From Serratia proteamaculans_D (GTDB lineage: Bacteria; Pseudomonadota; Gammaproteobacteria; Enterobacterales; Enterobacteriaceae): 64,000 nucleotides of DNA. The notes beneath the pieces are model-generated. The model was not told the DNA's origin. It saw only the letters and a list, made by a program, of their open reading frames with translations, and ran no database searches. Shown in pieces: positions 1 to 8,520 of the stretch. The stretch's first letter is position 1. Each line of letters opens with the position of its first letter. The stretch lies in the NCBI RefSeq assembly GCF_049959315.1, contig NZ_CP188201.1. One strand, 5' to 3'. The translations under genes and the position numbers were made by a program.

Positions 1-177
1 AGTTAACATTTATGACTTTTTGACTCACAACATTGAATTAATTGCACATCACCAGGCTGCCTCAGATTGGTTTGCGTACAAGGTTATTTATACGACAATC
101 ATCTTAAGCAATGCTGTTATTTGATAAGTTCTTTTTTAATTTATTTTAACGAATGGTTAAATAGAGGAATTAATATC

Positions 178-1212
178 ATGGTGAATGATTCAAATTGTAT
201 ATCTGAGCATGCTGATGCTGCGGTATATTTATTAGAGCAATCAATGGCTTTTACTTATCAGGGGGCGCTTAGGGCTGCAGCGGTTTTAGGCATCGCCGAT
301 TGTCTCAAGGAAGGCCCAAAGAACGCGGATGAGCTAGGGAAAATGGTCAATGTCGACGGGCAGAAGTTGTACCGTGTTCTGCGTATGCTCGCATCGAAAA
401 AAATCTTCGAAGAAACAGAGAGTGGTCGCTTTACCCTGACGCCAGCCGCAGAATTTCTGCGTTCTGATGTCCCCAACTCATTGCGCTCTGCGGTAATGAT
501 GCTGACCGATGAAACATTCTGGTTGCCGCTGGGTAACCTCGTCGATAGCTTGCGCCACGAATCCTCCTTTAAAAATCTGTACGGCTTGTCCTTCTATGAA
601 TATTGGTCGAAGGCCAGTAATCAAAGGGAAGAAGGGTATGATTTTCATACCGGCATGTCTTCCATGTCAGCCGTGGAAAACATATTTTTAACACGCCGCT
701 ATACCTTCCCTGAAAATGCCACCGTCGTCGATATTGCAGGCGGCATGGGCGGACTGTTGCTGAACGTTTTACGCAGTAACCCAACGCTGCACGGTATTTT
801 ATTCGATCGCCCTGAGATATTGGCCAAAAACCGCCTTGGGGAATTGGGTGATGATTCGCGCTGGAAAACTCAGGCAGGGAGTTTCTTTGAGTCCTGCCCA
901 ACGGCAGATTTTTACCTGTTAAAATATATCACCATGGACTGGCCTGACGATCAGGCCAAGGCCATATTACGCTGCTGTCGAAATGCCATGCATGAGAATT
1001 CAAAGCTTTTGATTATGGAGCCGGTGATCCCGAAGGGTAATAGCTGGCATGGTGGTAATGAAATTGACTTGTTACTGCTGGCAAGCTTCGACGGTGGGCA
1101 AACACGTTCTGAGGATAAATTACGCACGATGTTGGCCAGTGTCGATTTAAAATTAAATCGCATTATTGATACTGACTGTTATGTCTCTATCGTAGAAGTT
1201 GTTATTGGTTAA
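178..1212 (+). CDS. SAM-dependent O-methyltransferase-like protein (acetylserotonin/caffeate OMT family)
   Basis: A 344-residue protein with the two-part build of class I plant-type small-molecule O-methyltransferases. Residues 10-100 form a winged-helix dimerisation domain (LEQSMAFTYQGALRAAAVLGIAD). The C-terminal Rossmann domain has SAM motif VVDIAGGMGG near residues 182-191 and the late signature EIDLLLLASFDGGQTRSE. I chose ATG 178, preceded by AGAGGA, over the upstream in-frame TTG at 67. The stretch that normally holds the catalytic base as HDW reads TMDWPDD, so the usual His is Met253. Methyl transfer by the standard base mechanism is therefore doubtful; the family also contains members doing other chemistry. 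It lies upstream of an SDR and ipdC on the same strand, but a 184-nt gap with a hairpin argues for a separate transcript. Substrate unknown. Confidence 0.85.
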   Translation: MVNDSNCISEHADAAVYLLEQSMAFTYQGALRAAAVLGIADCLKEGPKNADELGKMVNVDGQKLYRVLRMLASKKIFEETESGRFTLTPAAEFLRSDVPNSLRSAVMMLTDETFWLPLGNLVDSLRHESSFKNLYGLSFYEYWSKASNQREEGYDFHTGMSSMSAVENIFLTRRYTFPENATVVDIAGGMGGLLLNVLRSNPTLHGILFDRPEILAKNRLGELGDDSRWKTQAGSFFESCPTADFYLLKYITMDWPDDQAKAILRCCRNAMHENSKLLIMEPVIPKGNSWHGGNEIDLLLLASFDGGQTRSEDKLRTMLASVDLKLNRIIDTDCYVSIVEVVIG

Positions 1213-1260
1213 ATGGGCATTAATGAATTGATATATCAACGATAATAATAGTGTCGTTCC

Positions 1261-1284
1261 GGCGATATCCATAAAGATATCGCC
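1261..1284. terminator. Perfect hairpin after the methyltransferase gene
   Basis: GGCGATATC, a six-base loop, then GATATCGCC: a 9-bp perfect stem 49 nt after the methyltransferase stop. No T-run follows on either strand, so it may be a weak terminator or an mRNA 3'-end stabiliser. Confidence 0.45.
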
Positions 1285-1396
1285 AACTTGTCGTTTGATA
1301 TACGTCATGGTGCCTATTTCCCCCCTCATTTTGAATGAATTCTAACTTGCTGATTAGCCGCTAAATAAACCGGTAATCGGCTATCTGGAGGGCAGT

Positions 1397-2137
1397 ATGG
1401 GGCAAATTTCAGGCAAAGTCGTGGTGATTACCGGAGCGAGCAGTGGACTGGGCGAGGCAACAGCCCGCCATCTGGCCACCCTTGGAGCCACCCTGGTGTT
1501 GGCCGCCCGCCGTAAGGAACGTCTTGATCTGCTGGTGGATGAATGCATCGCCACCGGCGGCAAAGCGCTGGCGGTTAAGGTCGATGTTACTAAGCGTGAA
1601 GATGTTAAGGCCATGGTCGCCGCAGCCGTGGCGCAATTTGGTCGGATAGACGTATTTATCAATAATGCCGGGTTGATGGCGATTGCGCCGATCACCATGA
1701 CAAAAGTTGATGAATGGGAGCGAATGATAGACATCAATATCAAGGGGGTACTGTACGGTATCGCCGCAGTCTTACCGGTGTTCGAGCAACAAAATGACGG
1801 GCACTTCGTCAACATTTCTTCGGTGGCGGGCGTGAAGGTTTTTAGCCCGGGTGGAACAGTTTATAGCGGGACCAAGTATGCGGTGCGGGCGATTTCTGAG
1901 GGGTTGCGGCATGAGGTTGGGGCGAATATTCGGACCACAACCATTTGCCCGGGAGCGGTGGAGTCTGAATTGAAGCTTGGCAGCTCGGACGCCGAGAGTG
2001 CGCAGTTCGTGCGGGACTTTTATAAACAGGCCATTCCGGCGGATTCGGTGGCGCGCGCCATCGCCTATGCAATTGAACAACCTGCCGATGTGGATATCAA
2101 TGAAATCGTGTTGCGCCCAACGCAACAGGATTTTTAA
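1397..2137 (+). CDS. Short-chain dehydrogenase/reductase (classical SDR)
   Basis: A 246-residue classical SDR, probably NADP-dependent: TGASSGLG at residues 12-19 followed by the basic AARRKER, NNAG near residue 90, ISS near 141, and the catalytic YSGTK with Tyr156 and Lys160. The body resembles the YdfG/clavaldehyde-dehydrogenase-like oxidoreductases. The start ATG has a good GGAGGGC ribosome site. It ends 19 nt before ipdC, so the two are probably co-transcribed. A natural guess is reduction of the aldehyde made by the decarboxylase, but no substrate can be read from the sequence. Confidence 0.9.
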   Translation: MGQISGKVVVITGASSGLGEATARHLATLGATLVLAARRKERLDLLVDECIATGGKALAVKVDVTKREDVKAMVAAAVAQFGRIDVFINNAGLMAIAPITMTKVDEWERMIDINIKGVLYGIAAVLPVFEQQNDGHFVNISSVAGVKVFSPGGTVYSGTKYAVRAISEGLRHEVGANIRTTTICPGAVESELKLGSSDAESAQFVRDFYKQAIPADSVARAIAYAIEQPADVDINEIVLRPTQQDF

Positions 2138-2156
2138 CTAAAGGCAGGGAGTCGTC

Positions 2157-3818
2157 ATGACTGACCACTATACCGTTGCAGATTATCTCCTCGACCGATT
2201 GGCTCAGATCGGCATTCGTCACTTTTTCGGTGTACCTGGCGATTACACCCTACAGTTTCTCGATCATGTGATCGCTCATCAACACGTCACCTGGGTTGGC
2301 TGTGCCAACGAACTTAATGCGGCCTATGCTGCTGACGGTTACGCGCGATGCAATACGGCGGCGGCACTGCTAACGACCTTCGGCGTGGGGGAACTGAGTG
2401 CCGTGAACGGCATCGCCGGCAGCTATGCCGAATATGTACCGGTGATCCATGTGGTCGGCGCGCCGGCCCTGCATGCGCAGCAAGGTGGCCGTTTACTGCA
2501 TCATTCGCTGGGCGATGGTGATTTCGGCCATTTCGCCCGCATGGCAAAAGAAGTGACCATCGCCCAGGCTTGCCTCACTGCAGATAATGCGGAAGCAGAA
2601 ATCGATCGCCTGCTGACCACGGCACTCTTTGAACGTCGTCCTGTGTATTTGCTGCTTCCTTGCGATGTGGCAGAAACCCCGTTGGCTTCCAGTCCCTTGT
2701 CACTGGAACTGCGGCAGCCTTGCCTGTCGGAGGCGTCGCTACAGAGTTTTATCGTGGCGGCCGGTGAGAAACTGCAATCGGCACGCCGGGTTTCGCTGTT
2801 GGCGGGTTTTATGGCGGAGCGCTTCAATGTCGATTTGGCGTTGGATCAGTGGATGAATGAGGTTCATTTACCGCATTCAACCTTGCTGCTGGGTAAGGGC
2901 GTAATGGACGAAACGCGTCACGGTTTTACCGGAACTTACGCCGGGGCGGCCAGTGCTCCGCAGGTTAGACAAGCGATAGAGCAGGCGGACGTGGTGATCA
3001 ACGTCGGTGCAGTGTTCTCCGACACCGTTACGGCCGGTTTCAGCCACCATTTACCGGTGGAGAAGTGCATCAGCATTCATCCATTCGAAGCCAGAGTGGG
3101 GCAACAAGTATTTAGCCAGGTCCCAATGCAGGAAGCGGTTAACGCGTTGCATCAGCTCTGTTTACCCCTGGTAAAACAGTGGCAGTCGTCGGTAATCAAC
3201 CGTCCGTCGCTCGCAAATATTATGCATACCCGGCTCGACCAGCGTGTTTTCTGGAAACAAATTCAGGACTTTTTGCGCCCCGGCGATATTATTTTTGCGG
3301 AGCAAGGGACGGCTTGCTTTGGTGCGGCAGCGTTGAATTTGCCGCAGGGCTGCAAATTTATCGTTCAGTCGTTGTGGGCCTCGGTGGGCTATACGCTAGC
3401 GGCAGCCTATGGTGCTCAAATCGCTGAACCGGAGCGGAGGGTCATCGTACTTATCGGCGACGGTTCCGCGCAGTTTACCGCGCAGGAATTGGGATCGATG
3501 CTGCGTGATGGCTTAAAGCCGGTCATCTTCTTGTTGAACAATGAAGGATACACCGTTGAGCGAGTGATTAATGGCCCAGAGCAACGTTACAACGATATCG
3601 CACAGTGGAATTGGACATTATTGCCGCAAGCATTGGCCGAGAGACATTCGATGTTGGCGCTGCGTGTGACTGAACCGGAACAGCTACAGCAGGCCCTGCT
3701 TGAGGTGGCGAACAGCCACCAATTGGCCTTTATCGAAGTCGTCCTGCCCAAAATGGACACTCCGGAGTTACTGAACGCCGTCTCGCGCGCTCTTCAGAGG
3801 AATAACACGGCGGTTTAG
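2157..3818 (+). CDS. ipdC: Thiamine-diphosphate-dependent indolepyruvate/phenylpyruvate decarboxylase
   Basis: A 553-residue enzyme of the pyruvate decarboxylase family, the same length as Enterobacter IpdC (about 552). It would decarboxylate indole-3-pyruvate (and probably phenylpyruvate) to the aldehyde, the key step of the indolepyruvate route to auxin. Catalytic residues are present: the thiamine-activating Glu52 in CANELNAAY, Asp29 in GVPGDY, and the His115-His116 pair in LLHHSLGDGDF. The ThDP/Mg motif GDGS...NNEGY lies near residues 434-463. No aromatic aminotransferase or TyrR gene is nearby, so transamination must be supplied elsewhere. Closely related phenylpyruvate or alpha-keto acid decarboxylases cannot be excluded. 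Confidence 0.92.
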   Translation: MTDHYTVADYLLDRLAQIGIRHFFGVPGDYTLQFLDHVIAHQHVTWVGCANELNAAYAADGYARCNTAAALLTTFGVGELSAVNGIAGSYAEYVPVIHVVGAPALHAQQGGRLLHHSLGDGDFGHFARMAKEVTIAQACLTADNAEAEIDRLLTTALFERRPVYLLLPCDVAETPLASSPLSLELRQPCLSEASLQSFIVAAGEKLQSARRVSLLAGFMAERFNVDLALDQWMNEVHLPHSTLLLGKGVMDETRHGFTGTYAGAASAPQVRQAIEQADVVINVGAVFSDTVTAGFSHHLPVEKCISIHPFEARVGQQVFSQVPMQEAVNALHQLCLPLVKQWQSSVINRPSLANIMHTRLDQRVFWKQIQDFLRPGDIIFAEQGTACFGAAALNLPQGCKFIVQSLWASVGYTLAAAYGAQIAEPERRVIVLIGDGSAQFTAQELGSMLRDGLKPVIFLLNNEGYTVERVINGPEQRYNDIAQWNWTLLPQALAERHSMLALRVTEPEQLQQALLEVANSHQLAFIEVVLPKMDTPELLNAVSRALQRNNTAV

Positions 3819-3857
3819 GCGGTGCGCTATTGTGGGGGCTGCCTGAACGGATTGCCC

Positions 3858-4730
3858 TCAATTTTCTCTTAGGCTAACTGTTGCCGTGCGTCCGGCGATC
3901 AGGGTTACGCCGCTGGGTACCTGGTCAATGGCGACACGTACCGGAATGCGCTGTGCCAAACGGATCCAGCTGAATGTCGGGTTAACGTTGGCGAGCAGGT
4001 TACCCGTGGCGGTGGTACGTTCGCTGTCGTTGATACCAGCGGAAAGTCCGTCGACGTGGCCATACAGTGGTCGCTGTTCACCCATGATACGGATAATGAC
4101 CTTATCGCCGTTTTTTATCTGGCCCAGTTTGGTTTCCTCGAAATAGCCGGCGATGTAGAAACTGTTGGAATCTACAAGCGCCATGATCGGCTGGCCTGCT
4201 GTTGCGTAAGCTCCTGGCCGTAAGGAGAAGTTGGTTATTACGCCATCCACCGGCGCATAGAGATCGGCACGCTGCAGGTTGATACGCGCCAGCGCCTGAT
4301 CGGCCAGGGCCTGATCCAGGTTGGCCTTGGCCAGCGATTGGGCATCGCGGTGGTTGTCGCGTTCCTGCTGTGAGATTGCCGACTGCAGCGCCTGATAGCG
4401 CTGGTTTTCACGCCGGGAGGAGGCTAACTGCACGTTGGCACGTTCCACGGCAGCGTCCGCCTGTTCAAGGGCGTTGCGCAGACGCACTTTATCCAGACTG
4501 AGCAGAAGCTGCCCTTTATGCACCACCTGGTTGTCGTGGATATGTACGCTGTCCACCTTGCCGGAGACATCCGTGGCCAAAGGCACCACGTCGGCACGGA
4601 TCTTGCCGTCGCGGGTTTGAGGCGCGTAGGTGTAATAAAGATAAAGTTGCCACAGCACCCCTACAGCGGCCAGCACGGCAACCAGGGTCAGTACGGGGCG
4701 TAATAGGGCGACGGTACGTTCACGAAACAT
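3858..4730 (-). CDS. HlyD/AaeA-type membrane fusion protein
   Basis: A 290-residue periplasmic adaptor. One N-terminal membrane anchor (about residues 10-30, LLRPVLTLVAVLAAVGVLWQ) is followed by a lipoyl half-motif (DVSGKVDSVHIHDNQVVHKGQ), a short helical hairpin, the second lipoyl half (DGVITNFSLRPGAYATAGQP) and beta-barrel domain. It is the last gene of the operon MarR - FUSC - DUF1656 - HlyD. This is the same component set as E. coli AaeX/AaeA/AaeB, which exports hydroxylated aromatic carboxylic acids, but in a different gene order. It starts 7 nt after the DUF1656 gene. Confidence 0.9.
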   Translation of the reverse strand: MFRERTVALLRPVLTLVAVLAAVGVLWQLYLYYTYAPQTRDGKIRADVVPLATDVSGKVDSVHIHDNQVVHKGQLLLSLDKVRLRNALEQADAAVERANVQLASSRRENQRYQALQSAISQQERDNHRDAQSLAKANLDQALADQALARINLQRADLYAPVDGVITNFSLRPGAYATAGQPIMALVDSNSFYIAGYFEETKLGQIKNGDKVIIRIMGEQRPLYGHVDGLSAGINDSERTTATGNLLANVNPTFSWIRLAQRIPVRVAIDQVPSGVTLIAGRTATVSLREN

Positions 4731-4737
4731 GGAGTCC

Positions 4738-4950
4738 TCAGGGGGTGGTTAACAATTTAAGGACATGGAAAAACAGTCCGGCCAAAATGAGAAACAGGGC
4801 GGTGTCAAATAACGGGCGCTGCGCCACCAAAGAGTAGACGCCCGCCTTGTTCAATACCCATGAAAGCCCCATACGCAGGAAAAACGCGCTTACCAGGCAC
4901 AGCAGCAGCGGCGAAATGAAAACGCCATCAATGTTGATTTCACCGATCAT
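4738..4950 (-). CDS. DUF1656 small inner-membrane protein (AaeX-like)
   Basis: A 70-residue protein with two predicted membrane segments (SPLLLCLVSAFFLRMGLSWV and TALFLILAGLFFHVLKLL) and the opening EINIDGVFISP typical of DUF1656/AaeX proteins. It lies between the FUSC permease and the HlyD adaptor with almost no spacer (1 and 7 nt), so it is translated with them. Its role in such pumps is not known; it is thought to be an accessory subunit. Confidence 0.88.
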   Translation of the reverse strand: MIGEINIDGVFISPLLLCLVSAFFLRMGLSWVLNKAGVYSLVAQRPLFDTALFLILAGLFFHVLKLLTTP

Positions 4951-4951
4951 G

Positions 4952-6889
4952 TTATGGGTTCCAGTGCAGTGCCGTAGGGAAGTGCAGTAGCCGTAATCGG
5001 GTGAGCGGCCGCAGTATACGCCGATCGTTTTGCTTCCAGGCCTGTTGCAGACCGGCGTCGATTAGGCTCAGAAGTACCGGTGGTGTTTCCGCCGCCAGCG
5101 AGAGTTGGCGAAACGCAGCAAGCAGCTCGGGGAGCTTAACAGCCCCTTTGCTGGCCTCACCGACCTGTTGCAACCGAATCAGGTTGATGCCGGTCTTTAA
5201 TCGCGCCAACAGCTGCGGGCTGCGATCGACCTGACCAACGCTGGCCAGGCGACTACCCAATGCGCTAATGCGATCTAATCCCCGAGCCTGATAACGCTGC
5301 AAGTCTGCTTCACAAAGGTGCCGATTGATGCGCAACATCTCTTGCGCATCTTGTCGAATCAACCGCATCACCACTTGATCGGTGCCCCAGCGTTGGAACA
5401 GCGCTGCACACAAGAAAGCAACATAAACGCCGATCAGCGTGGCGGTGGTGCTTTCCAGATACAGTCCCATATTGTTCGGGGCATAGTGCCCCTGAAAATT
5501 GACGTTACTGAGCGACAGCGCGATCGCCAGCGTAGCCAACGGATTGCTCGCTGCCCAAACGCCGAGCGGCAGCAAGAAGAGGCCCATCACGATCAGGAAG
5601 CTGCCGTAATCCCCGGCCAGCGGCAGTAGCACGTAGCTGAGCAGGGCGCCAAGGGCCATGGCGATCGCGGCGAAACGGCCAAAGGTGGCGATGGTGGCAC
5701 CGGGGTTGTCACCGGCACCGAAGAAAGCGATGGCCACTATCCCCATTAGCACCATGTTGGCTCCCTGTTCCCAGCCGGTGAAATACCATAAGCCGCAAAG
5801 CAGGATGTAGGTGGTCAAAATACCGGCGAACATGCGTAGCGCAATGCCGGTATCCGGCGGCGGCGAGAATACGCGGCTACGCATCATCTGTGCCTGCAGC
5901 GCTGCAGGCAAAGGTTCACCTTCCAGGAAAGCATTCAATTGCTGAACCTCAGACCACAGCGTCAGCCAGCGCTCAATCTGTTCCGACAGTTCGTCGACAA
6001 TCAATTTCTCCCAGGGAGAAAGCGACTCGTCGCGGGGTAACAGGAGGTTCAGGCGCGCATAGTTCAACGTATTCTTACTGGCCTGCTGACGTATTTCATC
6101 CAACCAGGGCTGCAGCGCAGGTTGCAGGCTGCCTGGCAAGGCGGCGATGCTGCTACCGATTGAGGAGAGCAGCGGTACGATCTGCAATACTCGCTGCTGT
6201 ATCGATATCGCCGCCTGACGGGTACTTTTATCGACCGAGCTGTCATAGCCGAGGGTGGTCATCATCTGGTTGAATGAGGCGATATCGCTCAGCAAGCGAA
6301 TGCGGTCTGCTTCGGCCTGTGCATCACCTGCCTTGCCATCGAGGCTATCTTCCTGCCAGCGCGCCAGATCGGATAACCAGCCCTTTAAGCGCTTACGCAA
6401 GACCGGTGCCAAAGACGAGGGGAACAGCACGCTGTCTACCAGCGTTACCGCCAGGATCCCCAGGCAGATCTCCGTTACCCGAGTGACCACCATCGTAAAC
6501 ATGGTGTCCGGGTGGTTAATATAGGCGATGGCGACCAGCATCATGGTGATCGCACCTAACTGAAAGAAGTAAGCACGCGGCGTGCGGTCAAGATAAGAAA
6601 TCCCCAACATCATTGAAGAGGAAAGCCCTGCGGCAGCGATCAGCAGCACCGGAGTGTTGCTGAGCAATGCCGAGATCGCCAGCGTCAGTACGCCCGCGAA
6701 CAGGGTGCCGCAAAAACGGTAGGTAGCACGGGCACGCACGGCGCCGCTGACCGGATTGCTCAGCACGCAGCAGGTTACCATTGCCCAGTAGGGGTTCTGT
6801 AGCCCGATGCTTTCCGCCAGTGCAAAGGCCAACATGGCGGAGATAAACATCTTCGCTGCATGCAGCAACTGCCGTTTACCTACCTTCAT
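4952..6889 (-). CDS. FUSC-family aromatic acid exporter (AaeB-like)
   Basis: A 645-residue inner-membrane protein with the duplicated FUSC layout. An N-terminal block of about five to six membrane helices (residues 10-150, including the signature NPYWAMVTCCVLSNPVSGAVRARATYR) is followed by a long soluble segment (about 160-340), a second helical block (about 345-500) and a C-terminal soluble tail. With the DUF1656 and HlyD proteins it should form a proton-driven efflux pump for aromatic carboxylates or related toxic acids. Its ATG overlaps the end of the MarR gene by 14 nt, indicating translational coupling. Confidence 0.9.
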   Translation of the reverse strand: MKVGKRQLLHAAKMFISAMLAFALAESIGLQNPYWAMVTCCVLSNPVSGAVRARATYRFCGTLFAGVLTLAISALLSNTPVLLIAAAGLSSSMMLGISYLDRTPRAYFFQLGAITMMLVAIAYINHPDTMFTMVVTRVTEICLGILAVTLVDSVLFPSSLAPVLRKRLKGWLSDLARWQEDSLDGKAGDAQAEADRIRLLSDIASFNQMMTTLGYDSSVDKSTRQAAISIQQRVLQIVPLLSSIGSSIAALPGSLQPALQPWLDEIRQQASKNTLNYARLNLLLPRDESLSPWEKLIVDELSEQIERWLTLWSEVQQLNAFLEGEPLPAALQAQMMRSRVFSPPPDTGIALRMFAGILTTYILLCGLWYFTGWEQGANMVLMGIVAIAFFGAGDNPGATIATFGRFAAIAMALGALLSYVLLPLAGDYGSFLIVMGLFLLPLGVWAASNPLATLAIALSLSNVNFQGHYAPNNMGLYLESTTATLIGVYVAFLCAALFQRWGTDQVVMRLIRQDAQEMLRINRHLCEADLQRYQARGLDRISALGSRLASVGQVDRSPQLLARLKTGINLIRLQQVGEASKGAVKLPELLAAFRQLSLAAETPPVLLSLIDAGLQQAWKQNDRRILRPLTRLRLLHFPTALHWNP

Positions 6890-7343
6890 TGTTAGCCTGT
6901 TGCAGATATTGACTGGCGCGTTCTTCGAACAGGCGCAAAATACGCGTGGCGGTTTCTATATCTTCCAACGGCACGTCGTGCATCAGCTCGACCCGCAGTT
7001 TGTCCGCCGCGGCTTCGATCTCTATGGCCAATTCGGCACCGGTAGGCAGGATGCGCAAGGTTTTAAACCGGCGATCGCCCGGCAACTCCTGCCGCTCGAG
7101 AAAGCCTAACGCTGCCGCCTGGTCCAGCAGACGCACCAACGCCCCTGGATTGACACCGACTTCTTCCGCCAGATCGCGTTGATTGATGCCCTGCGGATTG
7201 CGGTGTACCCATAATACGACCGTAGCCAGTGACATTGAGATGCCGTTTTTAGCTATCACCAACGTCGCGGCCTGTTTCCATACCCGACGAACCGGTTGCA
7301 AGGCGTTGGTGAGGGCATAGAGGGATTTTTCTTTAGATGACAT
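6876..7343 (-). CDS. MarR-family transcriptional regulator
   Basis: A 155-residue MarR-type winged-helix regulator: the recognition region reads INQRDLAEEVGVNPGALVRLLDQAAALGFLERQ and is followed by the wing LPGDRRFKTLRILP. I chose ATG 7343 because GAGG lies 7 nt upstream; the in-frame ATG at 7367 has no ribosome site. It is the first gene of the efflux operon, so it probably represses itself and the pump and is released by an aromatic acid ligand. A near-perfect inverted repeat at 7384-7401, 41 nt upstream of the start, is the likely operator. Confidence 0.9.
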   Translation of the reverse strand: MSSKEKSLYALTNALQPVRRVWKQAATLVIAKNGISMSLATVVLWVHRNPQGINQRDLAEEVGVNPGALVRLLDQAAALGFLERQELPGDRRFKTLRILPTGAELAIEIEAAADKLRVELMHDVPLEDIETATRILRLFEERASQYLQQANNEGR

Positions 7344-7383
7344 AGAGTACCTCGGCAAATAATGCACATAGGTTAAATGGCAA

Positions 7384-7401
7384 TAGTTGCTTTAGCAACT
7401 A
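7384..7401. promoter_or_regulatory. Inverted repeat, probable MarR operator
   Basis: TAGTTGC-TTTA-GCAACTA: perfect 7-bp arms around a 4-bp spacer, just upstream of the MarR-efflux operon. The size and symmetry fit MarR-family operators. A close variant lies upstream of the MarR-GNAT gene at 43613-43631. Confidence 0.6.
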
Positions 7402-7488
7402 AATTATCTGAGTGCAGTTGGAAAATCATGGGCCATAGCCCTCTCATTATTTGCACCAAGCGTTTTATCAGGCAGGGTTAAATGTTAT

Positions 7489-8391
7489 TTACTTAATAGA
7501 TTTCTTGTACTTAAGAGTATCAATAAGTAAAGAAAAGGCAGAACCTGCATGGCGACGGTGTGGATAGTAAAGGTGGTATCCAGGTAAATCAGGAGTGAAT
7601 TTCTCCAGGACCCGCACCAGTTTGTTATCAGCGATGGCATGCTGTACCTGGTCATAGGGCAAATAAGCCAGTCCGTGACCATCAATGGCAGCATCCAGAA
7701 TCAGATCCAGGTTATTAAACAAAAGCTGTCCTTCCATGCGAACACGGACTTCCCGTCCGCCACGGATTAATCTCCAGCGATTAGCTGTCCCTGAGGTGGG
7801 AAGAAACAGGTTAATTGCCTGGTGATCGATCAGTTGAGCCACAGAAGTTGGCACACCACGCTTGGCGAGATAGCTCGGTGCTCCCACGATTGCCATCGGC
7901 ATGTCCGGGGCAATACGTACCGCGATCATATCCTTATCCATTTCACCGCCCAGCCGGATGCCGGCATCGAAACGCTCGGACACAACATCGGTCAGGCCAT
8001 AATCGATAATGATTTCTACTTTGATCTCGGGATGTGTACTGAGCAGCGTGCGCATGGCTGGCAGCAAAATAGTCTTTGCCGCATGTTCAACGGTAGTAAT
8101 GCGTATCAAGCCAGAAGGGCGACCGCGTAGATCGCCCAATGAGGTCATGGCAGAGTCCATATCGTGCAGCATGGGGCCGAGAGTCGAAAGTAAATGTTCA
8201 CCGGCTTCAGTGGGCACTACGCTGCGTGTTGTTCTGGTTAACAAACGTAATCCAAGACGCTCTTCTATACGGCGAACTATCTGGCTCAACGCTGACTGCG
8301 CCATTCCCAAACGCGCTGCTGCACGGGTAAAGCTCCGTTCTTCAGCGACGGTCACAAACACCACCAAATCTGCTATCTCATCACGCTTCAT
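7489..8391 (-). CDS. LysR-family transcriptional regulator
   Basis: A 300-residue LysR regulator. The N-terminal helix-turn-helix (SFTRAAARLGMAQSALSQIVRRIEERLGLRLL, residues about 20-50) is followed by a periplasmic-binding-protein-like effector domain. It is divergent from the alpha/beta-hydrolase gene at 8521 and clearly paralogous to the LysR at 21314-22201, which also neighbours a hydrolase of the same family. It should control the hydrolase from the shared 129-nt intergenic region, where a perfect 14-bp palindrome lies at 8406-8419. Confidence 0.93.
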   Translation of the reverse strand: MKRDEIADLVVFVTVAEERSFTRAAARLGMAQSALSQIVRRIEERLGLRLLTRTTRSVVPTEAGEHLLSTLGPMLHDMDSAMTSLGDLRGRPSGLIRITTVEHAAKTILLPAMRTLLSTHPEIKVEIIIDYGLTDVVSERFDAGIRLGGEMDKDMIAVRIAPDMPMAIVGAPSYLAKRGVPTSVAQLIDHQAINLFLPTSGTANRWRLIRGGREVRVRMEGQLLFNNLDLILDAAIDGHGLAYLPYDQVQHAIADNKLVRVLEKFTPDLPGYHLYYPHRRHAGSAFSLLIDTLKYKKSIK

Positions 8392-8405
8392 TGATACTCC
8401 AATTA

Positions 8406-8419
8406 ATCATTTAAATGAT
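8406..8419. promoter_or_regulatory. Perfect palindrome, candidate LysR site
   Basis: ATCATTTAAATGAT is a perfect 14-bp palindrome that contains the T-N11-A pattern of LysR sites. It starts 15 nt upstream of the LysR start, in the divergent promoter region shared with the hydrolase. AT-rich palindromes also arise by chance. Confidence 0.4.
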
Positions 8420-8520
8420 AAGACCAATCACAATTTTGAGTCTAATCATCTTAATTGACAGCGTCTATAGTGGTATCACTCAGCACGATTACTGACAAAT
8501 ACACACTGATAAGGAATTTG

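Noticed and set aside
1..177. Possible upstream coding frame or promoter before the methyltransferase gene
   Set aside because: The in-frame extension from 67 has no ribosome site and atypical composition; no promoter could be assigned with confidence.
3568..3580. GTTGTAAC core on the minus strand, as in Tus-binding Ter sites
   Set aside because: Only the 8-bp core matches; flanking Ter positions differ and it lies inside ipdC, so it is not called.
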